Shown in pieces: positions 1 to 11,905 of a stretch of DNA of 64,000 nt. Under the pieces are notes generated by a model, which did not search any database, had not been told where the DNA came from, and saw only the letters and a list, made by a program, of their open reading frames with translations. Source of the DNA: Trochalopteron elliotii (lineage: Eukaryota; Chordata; Aves; Passeriformes; Leiothrichidae); NCBI GenBank assembly GCA_024734555.1, contig JANPWX010000076.1, positions 2,496,051 to 2,560,050 on the forward strand. The letters run 5' to 3'. Within the stretch, counting starts at the first letter, position 1. Every line of letters begins with the position of its first letter. A program made the translations under genes and the position numbers.

Positions 1-311
1 TTGAGACAATCAAAATTTACTGAAAACAGCAATGAGATAAGGAAATTAACAATAACAACAAAAATATGAATAACAAAATGTACAAGGAACAGAAAAAAAT
101 ACATGAAAAGCCCATGAAAATAAACAAATACTGGACAGTTTTCACTGCCAGGTTTTCTTGACTGGAAGGAACCCCTTCTCCATGGAAGAGAGATTCCCTT
201 TCCTCCTGCTCCCAACAATGACCTAAAGTGGTATAGAATAATATCCCACCCTTAGTCATACCCCTTTCTAGCTACTGCAAAAATTAAACTTGTCCTGGCT
301 GAAACCAGTCA
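1..311 (-). mobile_element. ERVL-type LTR, minus strand, truncated by the window edge
   Basis: Read on the minus strand, the segment starts TGACTGGTTTCAGCCAGGA and continues with GTTTAATTTT and TAGCTAG, as in the avian ERVL LTR group that begins TGTCCTGGTTTCAGCTGGGA. It ends at the window boundary in the AT-rich 3' part. It is diverged, with no intact target duplication visible because the other end is missing. It is the only LTR here in the same orientation as the host gene. Confidence 0.6.
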
Positions 312-887
312 AGAATTTTTCAGTGCACATTAAAACCAACTGCAGCATGAGAAGTAGTTATTGAAATATTCTTATATAATTTTAAATCTTTTGTTGTAAA
401 AATACTACAATAATTTAATATAAAAGATATTAAGTACATTTACAACTTACACAAAGCTCAAAGAAATATCATGGAATCACAGAAGAATACACTGGCATTA
501 TGATATGTAATGTTCCTTTGTGATGTTCTCACATTAGAGCTGCTTAAATGTTCCTTTGTCTCAGTATTTGTAGCAGAGCAATTTGTGTGAAAATTGATAT
601 TTCAATCCCCTGGGCCTTGATAACTCTTAAAAAATAGAGACTCCTTTAAAGCATGCACAATGACATACTTGAATACGTTCCAAGATCCCTCCGAAGTTAC
701 ACTGGAGGAAAAGTACAAAGACTCTCCTAGTTAGCAGAAATAGTTAGGGAACAACTAACAGTTGTATCAGGACTTTCTCCAATTTGTTGTAGGTATAATT
801 AATGTGAACTACTGATTTTGGCTCTAGTAGCCCTAGATAGTTAAAATTCTCACCTCATAGCTTATGATAATAAGATCTTGATCTAAT

Positions 888-1370
888 CACATAGAATTGC
901 AGAATTCCTAAAGTTGAAAAAGACCTTTAAGATCATCAAGTGCAACCATTAACCTAGCACCATTCTGTTCAGTGCTAAACCATATCTCCAAGTGCCACAT
1001 TCTCATGCATTTTAAACACTTCCAGAGATGGTGGATCCACCCCTTCCCTGAGCAATTTGTTCTAATGCTTGGTCACCCTTTCAGTGAAGACTTTTTTCCT
1101 AATAGCCAATCTAAACCTCCCCTGGCACAATCTGAGACATTTTCTTCTCATTCTGTCACTTGTTACCTGGGAGAAGAAACTGAGCTGCTCCTCATAAGAC
1201 CTATGCTCTAGACTCTTCACCAGCTCCACTGCCCTTCTCTGGACATGTTCCAGCGCCTCAATGTCTTTCTTGTAGTGAGGAACTGAACACAGGATTTGAG
1301 GTGTGGCCTCACCAGTGATGAGGAAGTGCTCACTTGCCTCACCAGTGCTCACTTCACCACAAGCCCTCAA
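888..1370 (-). mobile_element. CR1 LINE fragment, 3' part
   Basis: The plus strand reads as the reverse complement of a CR1 3' end: TAGAATTGCAGAATTCCTAA, then the usual 3' UTR blocks (GGTGGATCCACC, CAGTGAAGACTTTTTTCCTA, CTCTGGACATGTTCCAG). It is moderately diverged. The 5' part is missing, as in most CR1 copies. Confidence 0.8.
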
Positions 1371-1782
1371 ATGTTCTCACAGGATAATAAACCCTCTGAA
1401 TTCTTCATTTTATGCAAAAGTTTTTCAGGAAAGGATTCTACATATGCTTTACCCTTAGACACTGATCTCATAGATTATATTTATGTTACCTGTTTCTGTT
1501 TCTATCTCTTTAGCTGGGCATTGTTTCAGTTCTATTAAATATTTCTGTTCTGTTAAATAATACCTGTTTTTCCTAAGATACTTACATGGTATATATAGCA
1601 TCATGACCTAAAATATAAGGCAAACCACAGAACTTCTCAGCAGCACTTCTATAACAAGGACACAATGTTTAACATTGATTCTATTCTTGTGTGGTGTGGT
1701 CTCCTGAAGGAATTCTTCTTGTTGTTATTATTATCATCATCATCATAATTGTGGCAACAAGGCAGAAATTACTAGAACACTA

Positions 1783-1804
1783 GTGTCTAGTAATTACTAG
1801 ACAC
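1783..1804. repeat. 22-bp perfect palindrome
   Basis: Half-site GTGTCTAGTAA is followed directly by its reverse complement with no spacer. It overlaps a second, 10-bp palindrome ACACTAGTGT at 1777-1786. No function is apparent. Confidence 0.9.
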
Positions 1805-2358
1805 AGTGTCAATAGTCTTGGATGCCTGAGCAAAATCCATTATTTTGAGAGAGGCAACCAGCCTTTCCATGAAATCCATAGGAAAAGTTAGGTGCTGAAG
1901 GACTTCAGAAACTAGAAAACTGAAGAAAGAACTACTAGCACATGTCTAGGTAGTGCATTAGAGAGTTAAACTCCCTAGGAAAGGTATTCTGAGCAGTGTA
2001 ACTGCTTAATCCATGTCACAATGGCTTTACTGCCATGCCTTTGAGGAGAAAAATTACCCTGGGACTGCACCATTCTGTTGCAGTTATTTTTTTTCTTCCA
2101 TTCAAAATAGCTTGCAAATTTTGAACTGTGACAATATAGTATGCTTACTGCTGTCAGTTGTATGAATCTAACAGATCACCTTCCTCCATTTTCACTAATG
2201 AATTAAAAATTGTGCTCAAATGTTTCCAGATCTACTTGAAATGGATTGTTTCACATAAACTGGCAGAATGCATACATGTCTCACGTACTGGATATTTTAT
2301 ATTGAAAATATTTCTTCTAGGTTTATTTTTTTGTTTGATTTGTTGCTTTTTTCAAATC

Positions 2359-2361
<3 letters not shown>

Positions 2362-2430
<69 letters not shown>
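2362..2430. repeat. (TTA)n microsatellite, about 23 uninterrupted units
   Basis: The tract of 69 bp is pure. The long Leu and Ile homopolymer frames across it are artefacts of the repeat. Confidence 0.97.
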
Positions 2431-2431
<1 letters not shown>

Positions 2432-3619
2432 ACAGACCAGCCACAGAAAGAAAGAGAATGTGAGGGAGAATAAATCATCATAATCTTACATTATATGCAA
2501 GAATTAGATTCAAGGCCTTGTTCTGGCCAACATGGAGTAATGTATGCAAAAAGCAGCAGAAGTTGTTTGAAACCATTTTATTAGTTAGTAACCACTATGA
2601 GTGAGCAAGAAACTTGCAGGAAAGTGTGACAATCAAACTGAGATTTTTTGCCAATCCATGATACCACTTCAGGCAGTGGGTACAATGGGAAATGGGTCTC
2701 AATTCTAACATGAGTGCATGAACACTGTCCCTTTTTTCATTATGAAGCAGTGTTTCCTACATAGCAGCTAATCATAAAGAAAATGCATAAATAACTTGCT
2801 GTTTCTTTTAAGAAGACAAAAATAAGAAGTAGACCTCATTTTATTCCTCTTTTACTGACTTCTGTAAAAAGAAGCTGGTTCTGTTTGAAGATAAATGGTA
2901 ATTAACTGTAGAACACATTGGTGAAATCCCCTTAGAATTGCTGTACTAAATAAATTAAATAGTAATGAGCATGAAGAAAAACACTTCATGTTTAGATATT
3001 CTTTGCCAAAAGACCATGATCTTTCTCCCTAAACGTTCAGATATGTAACCCAAAACAATTATATTTTACAAAACAAGGGGAATGTACTGTCATCCAAGTT
3101 CCTAATCACAGATTTTATTTGTATACACAGTGAGAGTTTCTGTTGTCAAACTCTCATTAGGAATGGACTATAGGATTGTGTATTTTGAGCATAATTTGAA
3201 AAATATAGGTAATAATTGACTTTGTCTCCTTAAGGACCAGAGACTTTGCATACAGTATTGAGACCTTTCTTCTTACAAATAGGATTTTCATCTGTTCAGT
3301 AACTTCATTTCTTTGAAACTATACCTTTCTCTACCTTACTAGTTGGAGGTCACTGCTATTTGGTATGATAACTTCTACTGACCCCATAAAATGAATTTTT
3401 CCTCAAATATGAAAATATATTCTGGACTATCTTCTCCTGTTGCTAAAGTAAATAAAATATTTGAAAACTAGTTATGGAAAAGTCACATCCAATAGACACA
3501 ATAGTCTAACTTGGTTTCTGTTGTGGCATACAGAACACTAGGCCAAAAAACTCTGGTACTCAATTCTTATACTTACTTCCTGTAATTCAGTATCCTATGG
3601 ACTTAATTGGAAGGTGTTG

Positions 3620-4310
3620 AGAAAGCTGGCTTATGTCCTTAAAAGGCTATTTGCTAGTATGTCTGACAGACATGGGAACTGGAGAAGGTTCTCAGTAGCC
3701 AGGAAGAGAAAACATTGCAGTTATTGCTCCAAGAAAAGGTGAAAGGATGATCTAGGGAGCGACAAGTCAGTAAGTCTCAGTTTAATCCAGTCATGGAGAG
3801 TATCCTGGTGGAAGCCATTTCTATGTGAACAGGAACAAGCATAGACTGAGAGTGGTCCTGCATAGAACTTGGCAATACTGGTGGAAGAAAGATTGCACAT
3901 GAGCTGTCAGTATGCACTTGCAGCCAGAAAGTAAATTGTGTCCTCAGCTGCATCAAAAGCGGCATGGCCAGCAGGGTGAAGGAAGGGGTTTTTTCCCCTC
4001 TACTCTGCTCTGGGGATATCTCACCTGGAGTGCTGCATCCAGCTCTGGACTTTTAGCTCAGGAAAGGTGTGAGACCTTTCGGAACAGTTCTAGAGGAGGT
4101 CATAAAAATAATCAGAGGGGTGGAACACTTGTGAAGAAAGCCTGAGAAGCTGGGGTTGTTCACCCTGGAGAAAAGAAAGCTCCTAGGAGACCTAATTACA
4201 AACTTTCAATACTTCAAGAGGCTTGTTAAAAAAGGTGTATCCTCAACTCTGCCAATGAGGCTTAGAACACTGGAGGGCTTGAGACTGGTCTTCAGTCATA
4301 AAACTTGAAG
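3620..4310 (+). mobile_element. CR1 LINE fragment with reverse-transcriptase remnant and internal deletion
   Basis: The segment about 3760-3830 matches the CR1 ORF2 region encoding the RPVSL motif of the reverse transcriptase (CAGTAAGTCTCAGTTTAATC). It jumps to the ORF2 3' end by about 3905 (GCATCAAAAGCGGCATGGCC) and runs on through the blocks CTGGGGTTGTTCACCCTGGA and AAGAAAGCTCCTAGGAGACC. Stops and indels are frequent. Confidence 0.7.
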
Positions 4311-4334
4311 AAAGAAAACTTTTCATGCTGCTGA

Positions 4335-4660
4335 TTCTTCCATGGTTTTTGTCACAAGGTCCACCTCCCTACTGAGAAATAGGTCTGCCTTTTTTATTGT
4401 CCTTCGTTTTGCTCCCAATATATATAGAAAAGACTTTCTTGTGGCTTTGCATTTTCTCTACTCTCAGCTCTAATTTAGTTTTCCTTTCCTATTTCAATTC
4501 TACACACTTGGGCAATGACTTAATATTCCTCCTAAGTAGGCCTTTCCTTTCACTGAATGTGTGCTTCCTTTCTGCATCTGAGCTCAGTCAGGTGTTTCCT
4601 ATTCATCCTGTTGGCCATACCTTCTTGAACTCTCTCTTCCATGAACAAGGAGGAGCAGCA
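4335..4660 (-). mobile_element. CR1 ORF2 fragment between endonuclease and reverse transcriptase
   Basis: The minus-strand translation, with stops, gives LTELRCRKEAH followed by EEY. This corresponds to the avian CR1 ORF2 segment with the pattern L-x-K-L-x-x-K-K-E-x-x-x-x-W-K-x-G-x-x-x-W-E-E-Y. It is heavily degraded and lies opposite to the neighbouring CR1 piece. Confidence 0.5.
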
Positions 4661-5939
4661 AAGGAGCAAAGCTGCCACCAGACTAAGACTTAACTGTTTA
4701 AAGTATGTCTTAAGGCTCTACTTAATAGACCATAAGTCACTTTGAGAGGAAAAAGAATGTTTGTGTCCTAACCTTGGCCCCCAGGAGAGACAGCTAGCAG
4801 TCCAGACTTGTCACTTCAAACCAAATACTCAATGAGTATTATAATACAATAACCTTACTGTTCTAGGTTCTTTCCGGCCTAGGAAATCTTCGCTGAATAG
4901 TGTTCAAGCTCAACAAGTCCAGCAAAAGTGCCCCCTCCTTTACTCACAAATCAGACAAGACATTATAGCATCTCTCAGAAAAATGCATAAAGCAAATTTG
5001 TGCCCTTCTTATTGTGTGTTCACCAAACATAAAGTTTCTAAAGTTCCCCAAATTTACGTAAGTGTTCTAATATTTAAACTAAAAGACAGATGCCAAAAAC
5101 TCTACATTTAGTACAGAAAGGCAGATCTGTCAGACTGCATTTTGAATTTGTTCCCAGTGTGCCAATCATTTTTGACCTCTTTACATATAAGCTGCCTCTT
5201 GCTTTAACATCTCAAGGAGAATGCCATTAGATTCCTCCACTCGGACTAAATAAGTAGCCACTTCAGTTAGTAGTGTAATTACTTTACTTCCACTGGATAT
5301 CAATAGCAAGAAATACAAACAGAGGCTTGGGGAGTGCAGATGCAATCACTACCAGAGCTGACTGGCAGTAGTAGAAAGCTGTAAAAGCAGCTGGGAAGGT
5401 CAAAAAAGATAAAATAATCTCTTCCTTTCAACTGATTAGATTTTGTGGGACTTTTTTTTATTTGGTCAACCTATTGTATGAAAAGTGGAGCAGTTTTCAT
5501 TGTCACATAAGCAAGATGAACAGCAGGTTCTGAGATTGATGATAAGAAAGACTGGGCCTCAAAAATGATGTAAAAGATAAAATACAAGCTGAGTTATTTA
5601 AGCCAAGATTTTGACTTCATTTAACATATAACTTAAGTACACACTTAGTCACTTCCAAATGTCAGTTGGTATGCATCTCATAGAGAAGATAAGACAGAAA
5701 GGACAGATCTGTACTTAACAGAATAACTATTCAGAGCTAAGGAATAATTAGTGCTCTGCAGAAATGACTGAAATCAGTGAGTTCATGGTACTTAATCATT
5801 TTTTGGCATCTTTTGGATGATGGCCAGTAATTGGCAGTTTGAACAGGAATTTTGAATTTGTATAGCTCATTTTAACACACATTCTATTTTAGCCACTGAA
5901 ATCTTATTTTTAATATTGACTGGAAGTTAGAAAGTGTTG

Positions 5940-6154
5940 ATGGAGGAGCTGCAAGGCACTTTCTGTGAGAAGAAACCAGGGATTGCCTCATGGCAGACAT
6001 AGTTTAAACTCTTTTAGTTTAAAGCCATTCTGCCTTGTCCTGTCGTTATGTGACATTTAAAAAGTCCTTCTGCAGCTTTTTTACAAGCCCCCTGTACATA
6101 CTTGAAGGCTGCTATAAGGTCTCTCTGGAGCCTTCTCTTCTCCAGGCTTAACAG
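5940..6154 (-). mobile_element. CR1 LINE, part 1 (3' side), split by an LTR
   Basis: Reverse-complement CR1 blocks are present: TCTTTTAGTTTAAAGCCATT, GCCTTGTCCTGTCGTTATG and GGCTGCTATAAGGTCTCTCT, then GGAGCCTTCTCTTCTCCAGG. The match breaks off at 6154 and resumes at 6627, on the far side of the LTR. Confidence 0.8.
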
Positions 6155-6622
6155 TGATGTCTCAAGTTTTAGCTTTCATGTTTTTCAGATTCTCTGCTGC
6201 CTAAGTGTGTAGCTCTGAGCTTCATATTAAGTGTCAGTAAGCTCTCTTCACAAGATAGGTAGACAAAAGAATACTTTTCCAGCCTGATACCAAGGACAAC
6301 CCTTACAAGCTTTAGGCCCGAAAAGCATAAACAAGTGAAAACTGAAAGAAAACTGAAAGAGAGCAAACAAGGAGGATGGAACTTCATAACCTGAAACTAA
6401 TCAGACAATTAAACCCAATATGCGAATGGACCAAAAGTTATAAAACTGTGAAACCTTGTGACTGGTCATCCATTTTGTGACTGTTTGGGGTCCCTCTTGT
6501 GTGTAGGCCTGGCCAGGCTCTTGTACTCCCCAAGGTGCATCCTATAAGGCCTTTTAATAAATGCCTACTTTATTCTTTAACTCTGTCTAATCTCTGTTCT
6601 AGGTCAGCCTCTCAAGACATCA
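6155..6622 (+). mobile_element. Solo LTR (468 bp) inserted inside a CR1 copy
   Basis: The element begins TGATGTCT and ends AGACATCA, an 8-bp perfect terminal inverted repeat with TG...CA ends. It is flanked by ACAG at 6151-6154 and ACAG at 6623-6626, a 4-bp target duplication. A TATAAAA box is at 6439-6445 and AATAAA at 6556-6561, both on the plus strand. There is no internal retroviral sequence, so it is a solo LTR. The short duplication suggests a class I type ERV. The family was not identified. Confidence 0.8.
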
Positions 6623-7135
6623 ACAGCCCCAACCTTTTTGGCCTGTCTTCACAGGAGAGGTGTTCCAACCCTCTCACCATTTTTTGTGACTCTCTGCTGG
6701 ACTTATTCCACAGGGCCTGTGTTGTTCTTGTACTGGGACACCTGAGCTGAACACAGTATTCCAGGTGGGAGCTCACAGGAGCAGAGCAGAAAGGGAAAAT
6801 CACCACCCTCAACCTGCTGGCCACATTGCTGTTGCTGCAGTCCACAGCATGGATATGTTTCTGGGCTGCAAGCACACACTGCCATGTCATGTTGACCTGA
6901 CCTCCTTGTCAACAAACAGTTCCACTTTGGGATTGTCCAGGCCCACATGCAAGACCTTGCACTTGACCTTGTTGAGCTTCATGAGGTTCCCATGGGTCCA
7001 CCTCTCCAGTGTGGCAAGGTCTCTCTGGATGGGATCCCTTCCCTCCAGCAAATCGGCTGCACCACACAGCTTGGCGTCATTGGCAAACTTACTGAGGGTA
7101 CACTAGATGTTACTTGCTATGTTGCTGACCCATGA
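6623..7135 (-). mobile_element. CR1 LINE, part 2 (ORF2 end and beyond), continuing after the LTR
   Basis: The CR1 match resumes with CCCCAACCTTTTTGGCCTG, CACAGGAGAGGTGTTCCAAC and CTTGCACTTGACCTTGTTGA and runs to CATTGGCAAACTTACTGAGG. Together with 5940-6154 it forms one CR1 copy older than the LTR. Confidence 0.85.
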
Positions 7136-7650
7136 GATTTTTCATCTTTACTTTCTTTTCTTATTCTGTTGGTGAGAGGAACGGAAAGAGCAGCTGGATG
7201 ATCAGCTGGCAGCAGGACAAGGTCAACCTAACACATTTTAAAAAACCCAAACACTTTAGCCTCTCAAAGAGATTTCAAAATTGTTTTCTTAACCTCAAAT
7301 AAAGAAAACCAGAAAGTAAAGTCTTAAGAATAATCAAGTCTTTCGATGAAGAGAGTCAAAATTTGGTAATCCTAGAAATCTTTAAAATTAAGCAATTTAA
7401 AATTTTGAAACAAAGTTCTAGAGTCAAAAAACTTGTATTTTCATTAAATCCATTTTGCAGCAGAGTTGGTGACCCAGACACTTACGGTTTATATTTGAGT
7501 ATAAAATAAATTTTTCATGAACATTAAATTATTTCACTTGAAGCATGTCTGAATCATCCGGGTTATATTTTGACATAAGATTATTCAGATAGCAAGATTT
7601 AGAAGAAGTGATTAACACTTCAGTCATGAAAGTGACCTTCAGGGCAAGAA

Positions 7651-7693
7651 ATTGTGTTTAATTACTTATAACACATTGTGTTTAATTACTTAT
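7651..7693. repeat. Short tandem duplication (period 24 bp)
   Basis: A 19-bp word beginning ATTGTGTTTAATTACTTAT occurs at 7651-7669 and again at 7675-7693. Confidence 0.85.
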
Positions 7694-9370
7694 TCCTTTT
7701 AAAATTTCATATTGAGCATTTGAAGTGAAATTAATATCATTATTTCATTATTTTTTAAATATCAAACTCAGTGAAATATTTATATTTTTTTTTGCTAATT
7801 TTATTCTTTACATAATTGTGTAGGAGCGCACATTCAGAATGCAATGTCAGACCACTTTGTATCAATGAAGATATATCTGTACTCCTAGATTATATTTTGC
7901 ATCTAGTTTTAATTTGCTGATTAAATTCCATTTGATTTATAATTCCACAAGCAGTCATGAAAGTTCCACTTGTTCACAATGTATCTTCACACTCCCTCAC
8001 AAAGAACTTTGATAACCTATCAAGCCAAAATAATTGTTACATACCCTGTGATGTCCTTAGATTATGAAAAAAATTCTGTATTTATAGAAACATTTACAAA
8101 ATCAAAGGATTCTGGAAACATGTAGAGAAAAACATCCCCTGAGTATGACATATTTCAAAGGCTATCTTAGTGTAAAGAAGGCTGTGGAAGCGTGGTGTTT
8201 TCTTACTCATAATATCTATCCTCTATGCACATTAAGTCTCATAGTTGGTACATTACAAAGCAAAATGTTTAGTTGTTCTTTTCTTTAGATTTGAAGTAAA
8301 AATTCAACAGTTATATACAAGTAGTAACATTCATTACTCCAGCCAACAAATGCTGTTTAGACAAAACAGGTTTTAGATTCAGTGACTCACAAGACATCTT
8401 CCATTTTATGTTTTCCTATCTAACACTTTGATACCACCAGTGTATGAGCAATATGCAGTAACAGGTGTGATCTTGAGTAAAGAGCTACTCTACTTAGGAC
8501 TTTCAGAACTGCTTTATGAAATCACTTTACTTCTTATTTTGCTCTAGGAAAAAAACAGTTTCCCTCATGCCCAAATCACCAAAGTTTTATTCTCCAAAGT
8601 ATCTGGTGTAAAGATTTTAACCAGGTGCATTAGTGATATTTAGAGCTTAGGAAGACCATTGTTGCTGTCAGTGAAATCATGACAGAATACACCTGTGCAT
8701 TTTTATTCTGAATAGTGATCATCTTTTTAAAGAATCTTTGTGATGTGCAAAGGATTAGATTTTATATCAGCAGTGTGGATAAAAAGCTATATTTTAATAG
8801 TTAACAAATTATTTCTAATGTATTTTTTTGTTTAAAATCTATTTAAAATTAAATAAAATTATGAACAATGTAAAATAAATCCAAAATAGCATATATTCAT
8901 GGAGAACTTAAAATTTTAAGAGATACATTATATGTCAAAATTTTAGAGGCAGCAGACCAGAGATGAGTGTCCAAAGACTGCCTTCTCTAAGACAGTAAAT
9001 TACATGATGACCACAAAAAACATTCAGAATATCAAATAAAAGTTAGTAATTAAAAAAAAATTAATAAATAAATTTAAATATATTAACATAATTTGGCCTA
9101 ACCAATTCAACGGATTTTAATTTGTTTCCAGTTTCCATTAATTTATAAGTGTATAATACTTTAATAGTTGATGATTAAAGTTCTCAGTATATTAAAACAT
9201 TTTTTTAAAATTCAGCTGATCATTGGGAACAATTCATGCTGTCATCTGTCTTTAAAGGGGCCTGGTCTTAGAAAGAAAAGTTGTTCTTAAATTTCAGCTA
9301 ATTGGAAAAAAAAGAATCACAAAAAATCCTGCAACAAAACCCAACATCTTACCCTTGTTGGTTAAATATG

Positions 9371-9943
9371 TGTCCTGGGTTGACGGTGCCTCCTATCCCA
9401 ATCGTGCAGCTTTGTTCCTGTGTTCTACATTGTTATGTCTAACAGCTGCCCCCCCTTCGGCGGGCTGTTCTGCCGCGGCGGGACTACTTTTTTTTGGTTC
9501 TTGTTTTTTTTTGATTTTGCTTTTGCTGCTGGCTTTTGCTTTTGCTGCTGACTTTGCTTTTGTGCTTTTGCTAGCTTTCGCTGCTTCTGTTTTTTTTCTT
9601 TTTCTTTTTTTTTTCCCTCTCCCTTTTCTCTCTTCCCCCCTCCCCCCCGAAGATCATTGGACCGGCTCCGGACCTGACCTGGGAATACCTGGGATCTCCG
9701 GGGCCCGCGAGAGAAGCTCTGCGCCCTCCCTTCACAGCAACTGCCTGAGTATCATCTGGGGCCATTGTTCTTTTCCCTTGTGTTGGGGAGTGTTTTTGTT
9801 TATTTGTCAATAAATAGGTTTTTTCCACTTCTCCTCCGAGGAATTCCTTCCCAAACCCAGAGCTGGGGGTAGGGGTGGTGGAGGTTTGTTTTCTGGGGGG
9901 CTCCTTCTGGAGACCTTCCCCTAATTTGTCCTAAACCAGGACA
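9371..9943 (+). mobile_element. Solo ERVL-type LTR (573 bp) with 5-bp target duplication
   Basis: The element begins TGTCCTGGGTT and ends AACCAGGACA. ATATG is duplicated exactly on both sides (9366-9370 and 9944-9948), and a 5-bp duplication is typical of ERVL. AATAAA is at 9809-9814 on the plus strand. It is much richer in G+C and in pyrimidine tracts than the surrounding intron. The 152-codon open frame across it is low-complexity Leu/Phe/Ala and not a gene. The perfect duplication and clean ends suggest a relatively recent insertion. Confidence 0.88.
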
Positions 9944-11190
9944 ATATGTTGGGGAAAAGCACAAAAGTCAAACTGCTTTGTCAGGAAGGATGAGGAATCA
10001 GGACAAAAGTACACCTGCAGATTGCTTGTTCCTTTTCAAGTTAGAATCTCCCAAGTGCTCATGTGCAGGTGTCTTGTCTTTTATAAATATAACAGGGAAT
10101 TCTTACAAAAACATGTACATAAAGGTTAATGCAATTATTTTAACATTTATTCGTTAGAAATTACATCTGCAGCACCACTGCCTAATAAACAGAAGTTTCT
10201 GTGACACCCAAGAGGTACTACTTAGAACACAGGCCAGCTGAAGAAAATACTGCAGGGGGAGGCTTTGAAAGATTTAGTCAGGAAATTAATATTTTTTCAT
10301 TTTTTTCATTTTTGTGCTGAAATGTCAAGGATAATTTTGAAGAACAGTGCACAAGTGATATCTGGAGTAAGATTTGTGGTGAATGGAAGAAGGATATACA
10401 CCTATATAGAAATTCCTAAAACTGTATTTGTTCTTTATTCTGTGGAGGATTAAATTCCTCTCAGTTCAGTGGATGCAAATTGCATCCTTTTTTATCTTGT
10501 ACATTATGTGGCATTCGTCACAGGCTGGAACAGATAGGAAAAAACATTTTATGTAGAAAAAACTGCAGAAATTATTCAACTTGAGGAAACAACTGTAAAT
10601 ATTTCTGCAGTCGTATGATCCCATGTGTTTTCACGTTGCTTAAGATGGATCTATCAAAACATTGGGTATGAACTAGCTCAGCAGCATACCAAGCATTTAA
10701 ATTAAAGTCAACATCATTTTAGGGCAATTTTACTGCATCTCTACCCAGTGAACATTTTGCCATGACTCTGTAAAAATGTAAAGATTAGCACCAAAGGCAA
10801 TGGTGTTGATCCAACAGGTCATACAGTCAAAGGTGTTTCTATGGTTCTGTGCAAATTCAAATGGCAAGGTAGCATTTTATCATTTACAAAATTTACTCTG
10901 TATCTGTGGTAATAGTTTTTCCTGGCTGAATCCTAAAGAATACACATTAATTTTCTTTGTACCATACAATAACTCATTTCAACTGAATATATGGGTGATT
11001 AAAGAAATTGTAATTCAAGTCTTAATAGAAATTATATTGAGCTACTTCAAAAGAATTAGATAAAATTCTATTTAAGTTAGTATTGATTTATCCTCCAATA
11101 AGGAGATTAATTTTTGTTCTTGCTATAATGTTAAAACCATGTAAAATCTGTGAAATAATCTCCTTGGCTGTGGTAAAGAGTAGATCATAC

Positions 11191-11336
11191 CTGTGAATCC
11201 AGATAGGCAGAGACACCGATAACCTCCAAGCCTGTTGACGCAGCTTCCTCCATGTAAACAAGGCAAAGTTTCACACTCATTTACATCCATCTCACACAGA
11301 GACCCATAGTATCCAGGTTCACAATTACAAATGAAT
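11191..11336 (-). CDS. EYS: EYS-like internal exon E (EGF repeats), last of five in the window
   Basis: The exon is 146 bp, phase 2 in and 1 out. The acceptor is TTTTCTAAAG|A and the donor ACAG|GTATGA. It reads FICNCEPGYYGSLCEM, completing the repeat from exon D, then DVNECETLPCLHGGSC, VNRLGGYRCLC and LSGFTG, so the last repeat is still missing its sixth cysteine. The stretch NCEPGYxGxxCExDVNEC is what I remember from human EYS and is the strongest single reason for the gene name. In the last repeat C-E-T-L-P-C has Thr where the O-glucose consensus has Ser, but CLHGGSC keeps the O-fucose consensus. The next exon must begin in phase 1. No candidate was found in the remaining 11.2 kb. Confidence 0.88.
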
Positions 11337-11905
11337 CTTTAGAAAAGGGAAAATTAGGTATGTCAATGGAAGTAAATGGGACCTATTGCAATATTTTAAA
11401 GCCATATGTATCTCCTGATGCCAAATTGGTGTCCCTAATCCTCATCCATATTAAAATAATGAACAGAGTTTTCTCATTTCCATGTTTCCGAAGCAAAGAG
11501 GGTGATTTACTTTTTGTTAAATTAATAGAAAAATTTGGCACAGTAATTTTAATTGAAGGTATAAGAAATGACTTAAGGGCTAATGATCTTCTGGCACAAG
11601 TCTCTGAATAACTTGGGAAGTGCCGTTGAACAAACACAGGTTTTTTAGCACTCTAACTCAAGATCAATTGCCTTCTATTTCAGTCTTTTTCTAAATTAAA
11701 AAAAAAAAAAAAAAAAGTGATGAAAATAACAAATTGTGGAGAATACATTTTCCCTTTTATCTTCCTTTAAGGTCACATAAGAAAGAAAAAACTGAGTCAG
11801 CAGCATTTGCTTACGCCGTTTTAACTTGTCGTAGGTTGAAGGTTCCATCCAAACAATGAATTAACATAATGAAATCAGGGAAACTTTCCTTTTGTAATAA
11901 CTAAC
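11337..11905 (-). other. Intron between exons D and E
   Basis: A 569-bp intron starting GTTAGT and ending AAAG on the minus strand. It contains a run of 20 A at 11698-11717. Open frames on both strands here are shadows of no coding value. Confidence 0.8.

Larger units (their letters stand above)
1..11190 (-). other. Intron downstream of exon E (partial)
   Basis: At least 11.2 kb of intron follows the last visible exon. No EGF-type exon with a cysteine-rich frame and splice signals was found on the minus strand. It contains the LTR, CR1 and simple repeats listed separately. The stretches 312-887, 1371-3619, 4661-5939, 7136-9365 and 9949-11190 are AT-rich intronic sequence in which I see nothing else beyond the small palindrome, microsatellite and duplication noted separately. 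Confidence 0.7.

Noticed and set aside
2158..2483. Two plus-strand frames with long poly-Leu or poly-Ile runs
   Set aside because: They are produced by the (TTA)n microsatellite.
8320..8345. An ACATTCATT motif resembling the reverse complement of the NEC start of an EGF exon
   Set aside because: The surrounding minus-strand frame lacks cysteines and splice sites.
9355..9813. A 152-codon plus-strand open frame, the longest in the window
   Set aside because: It lies within the LTR 9371-9943 and encodes low-complexity Leu/Phe/Ala from pyrimidine-rich DNA. It has no domain or splice context.
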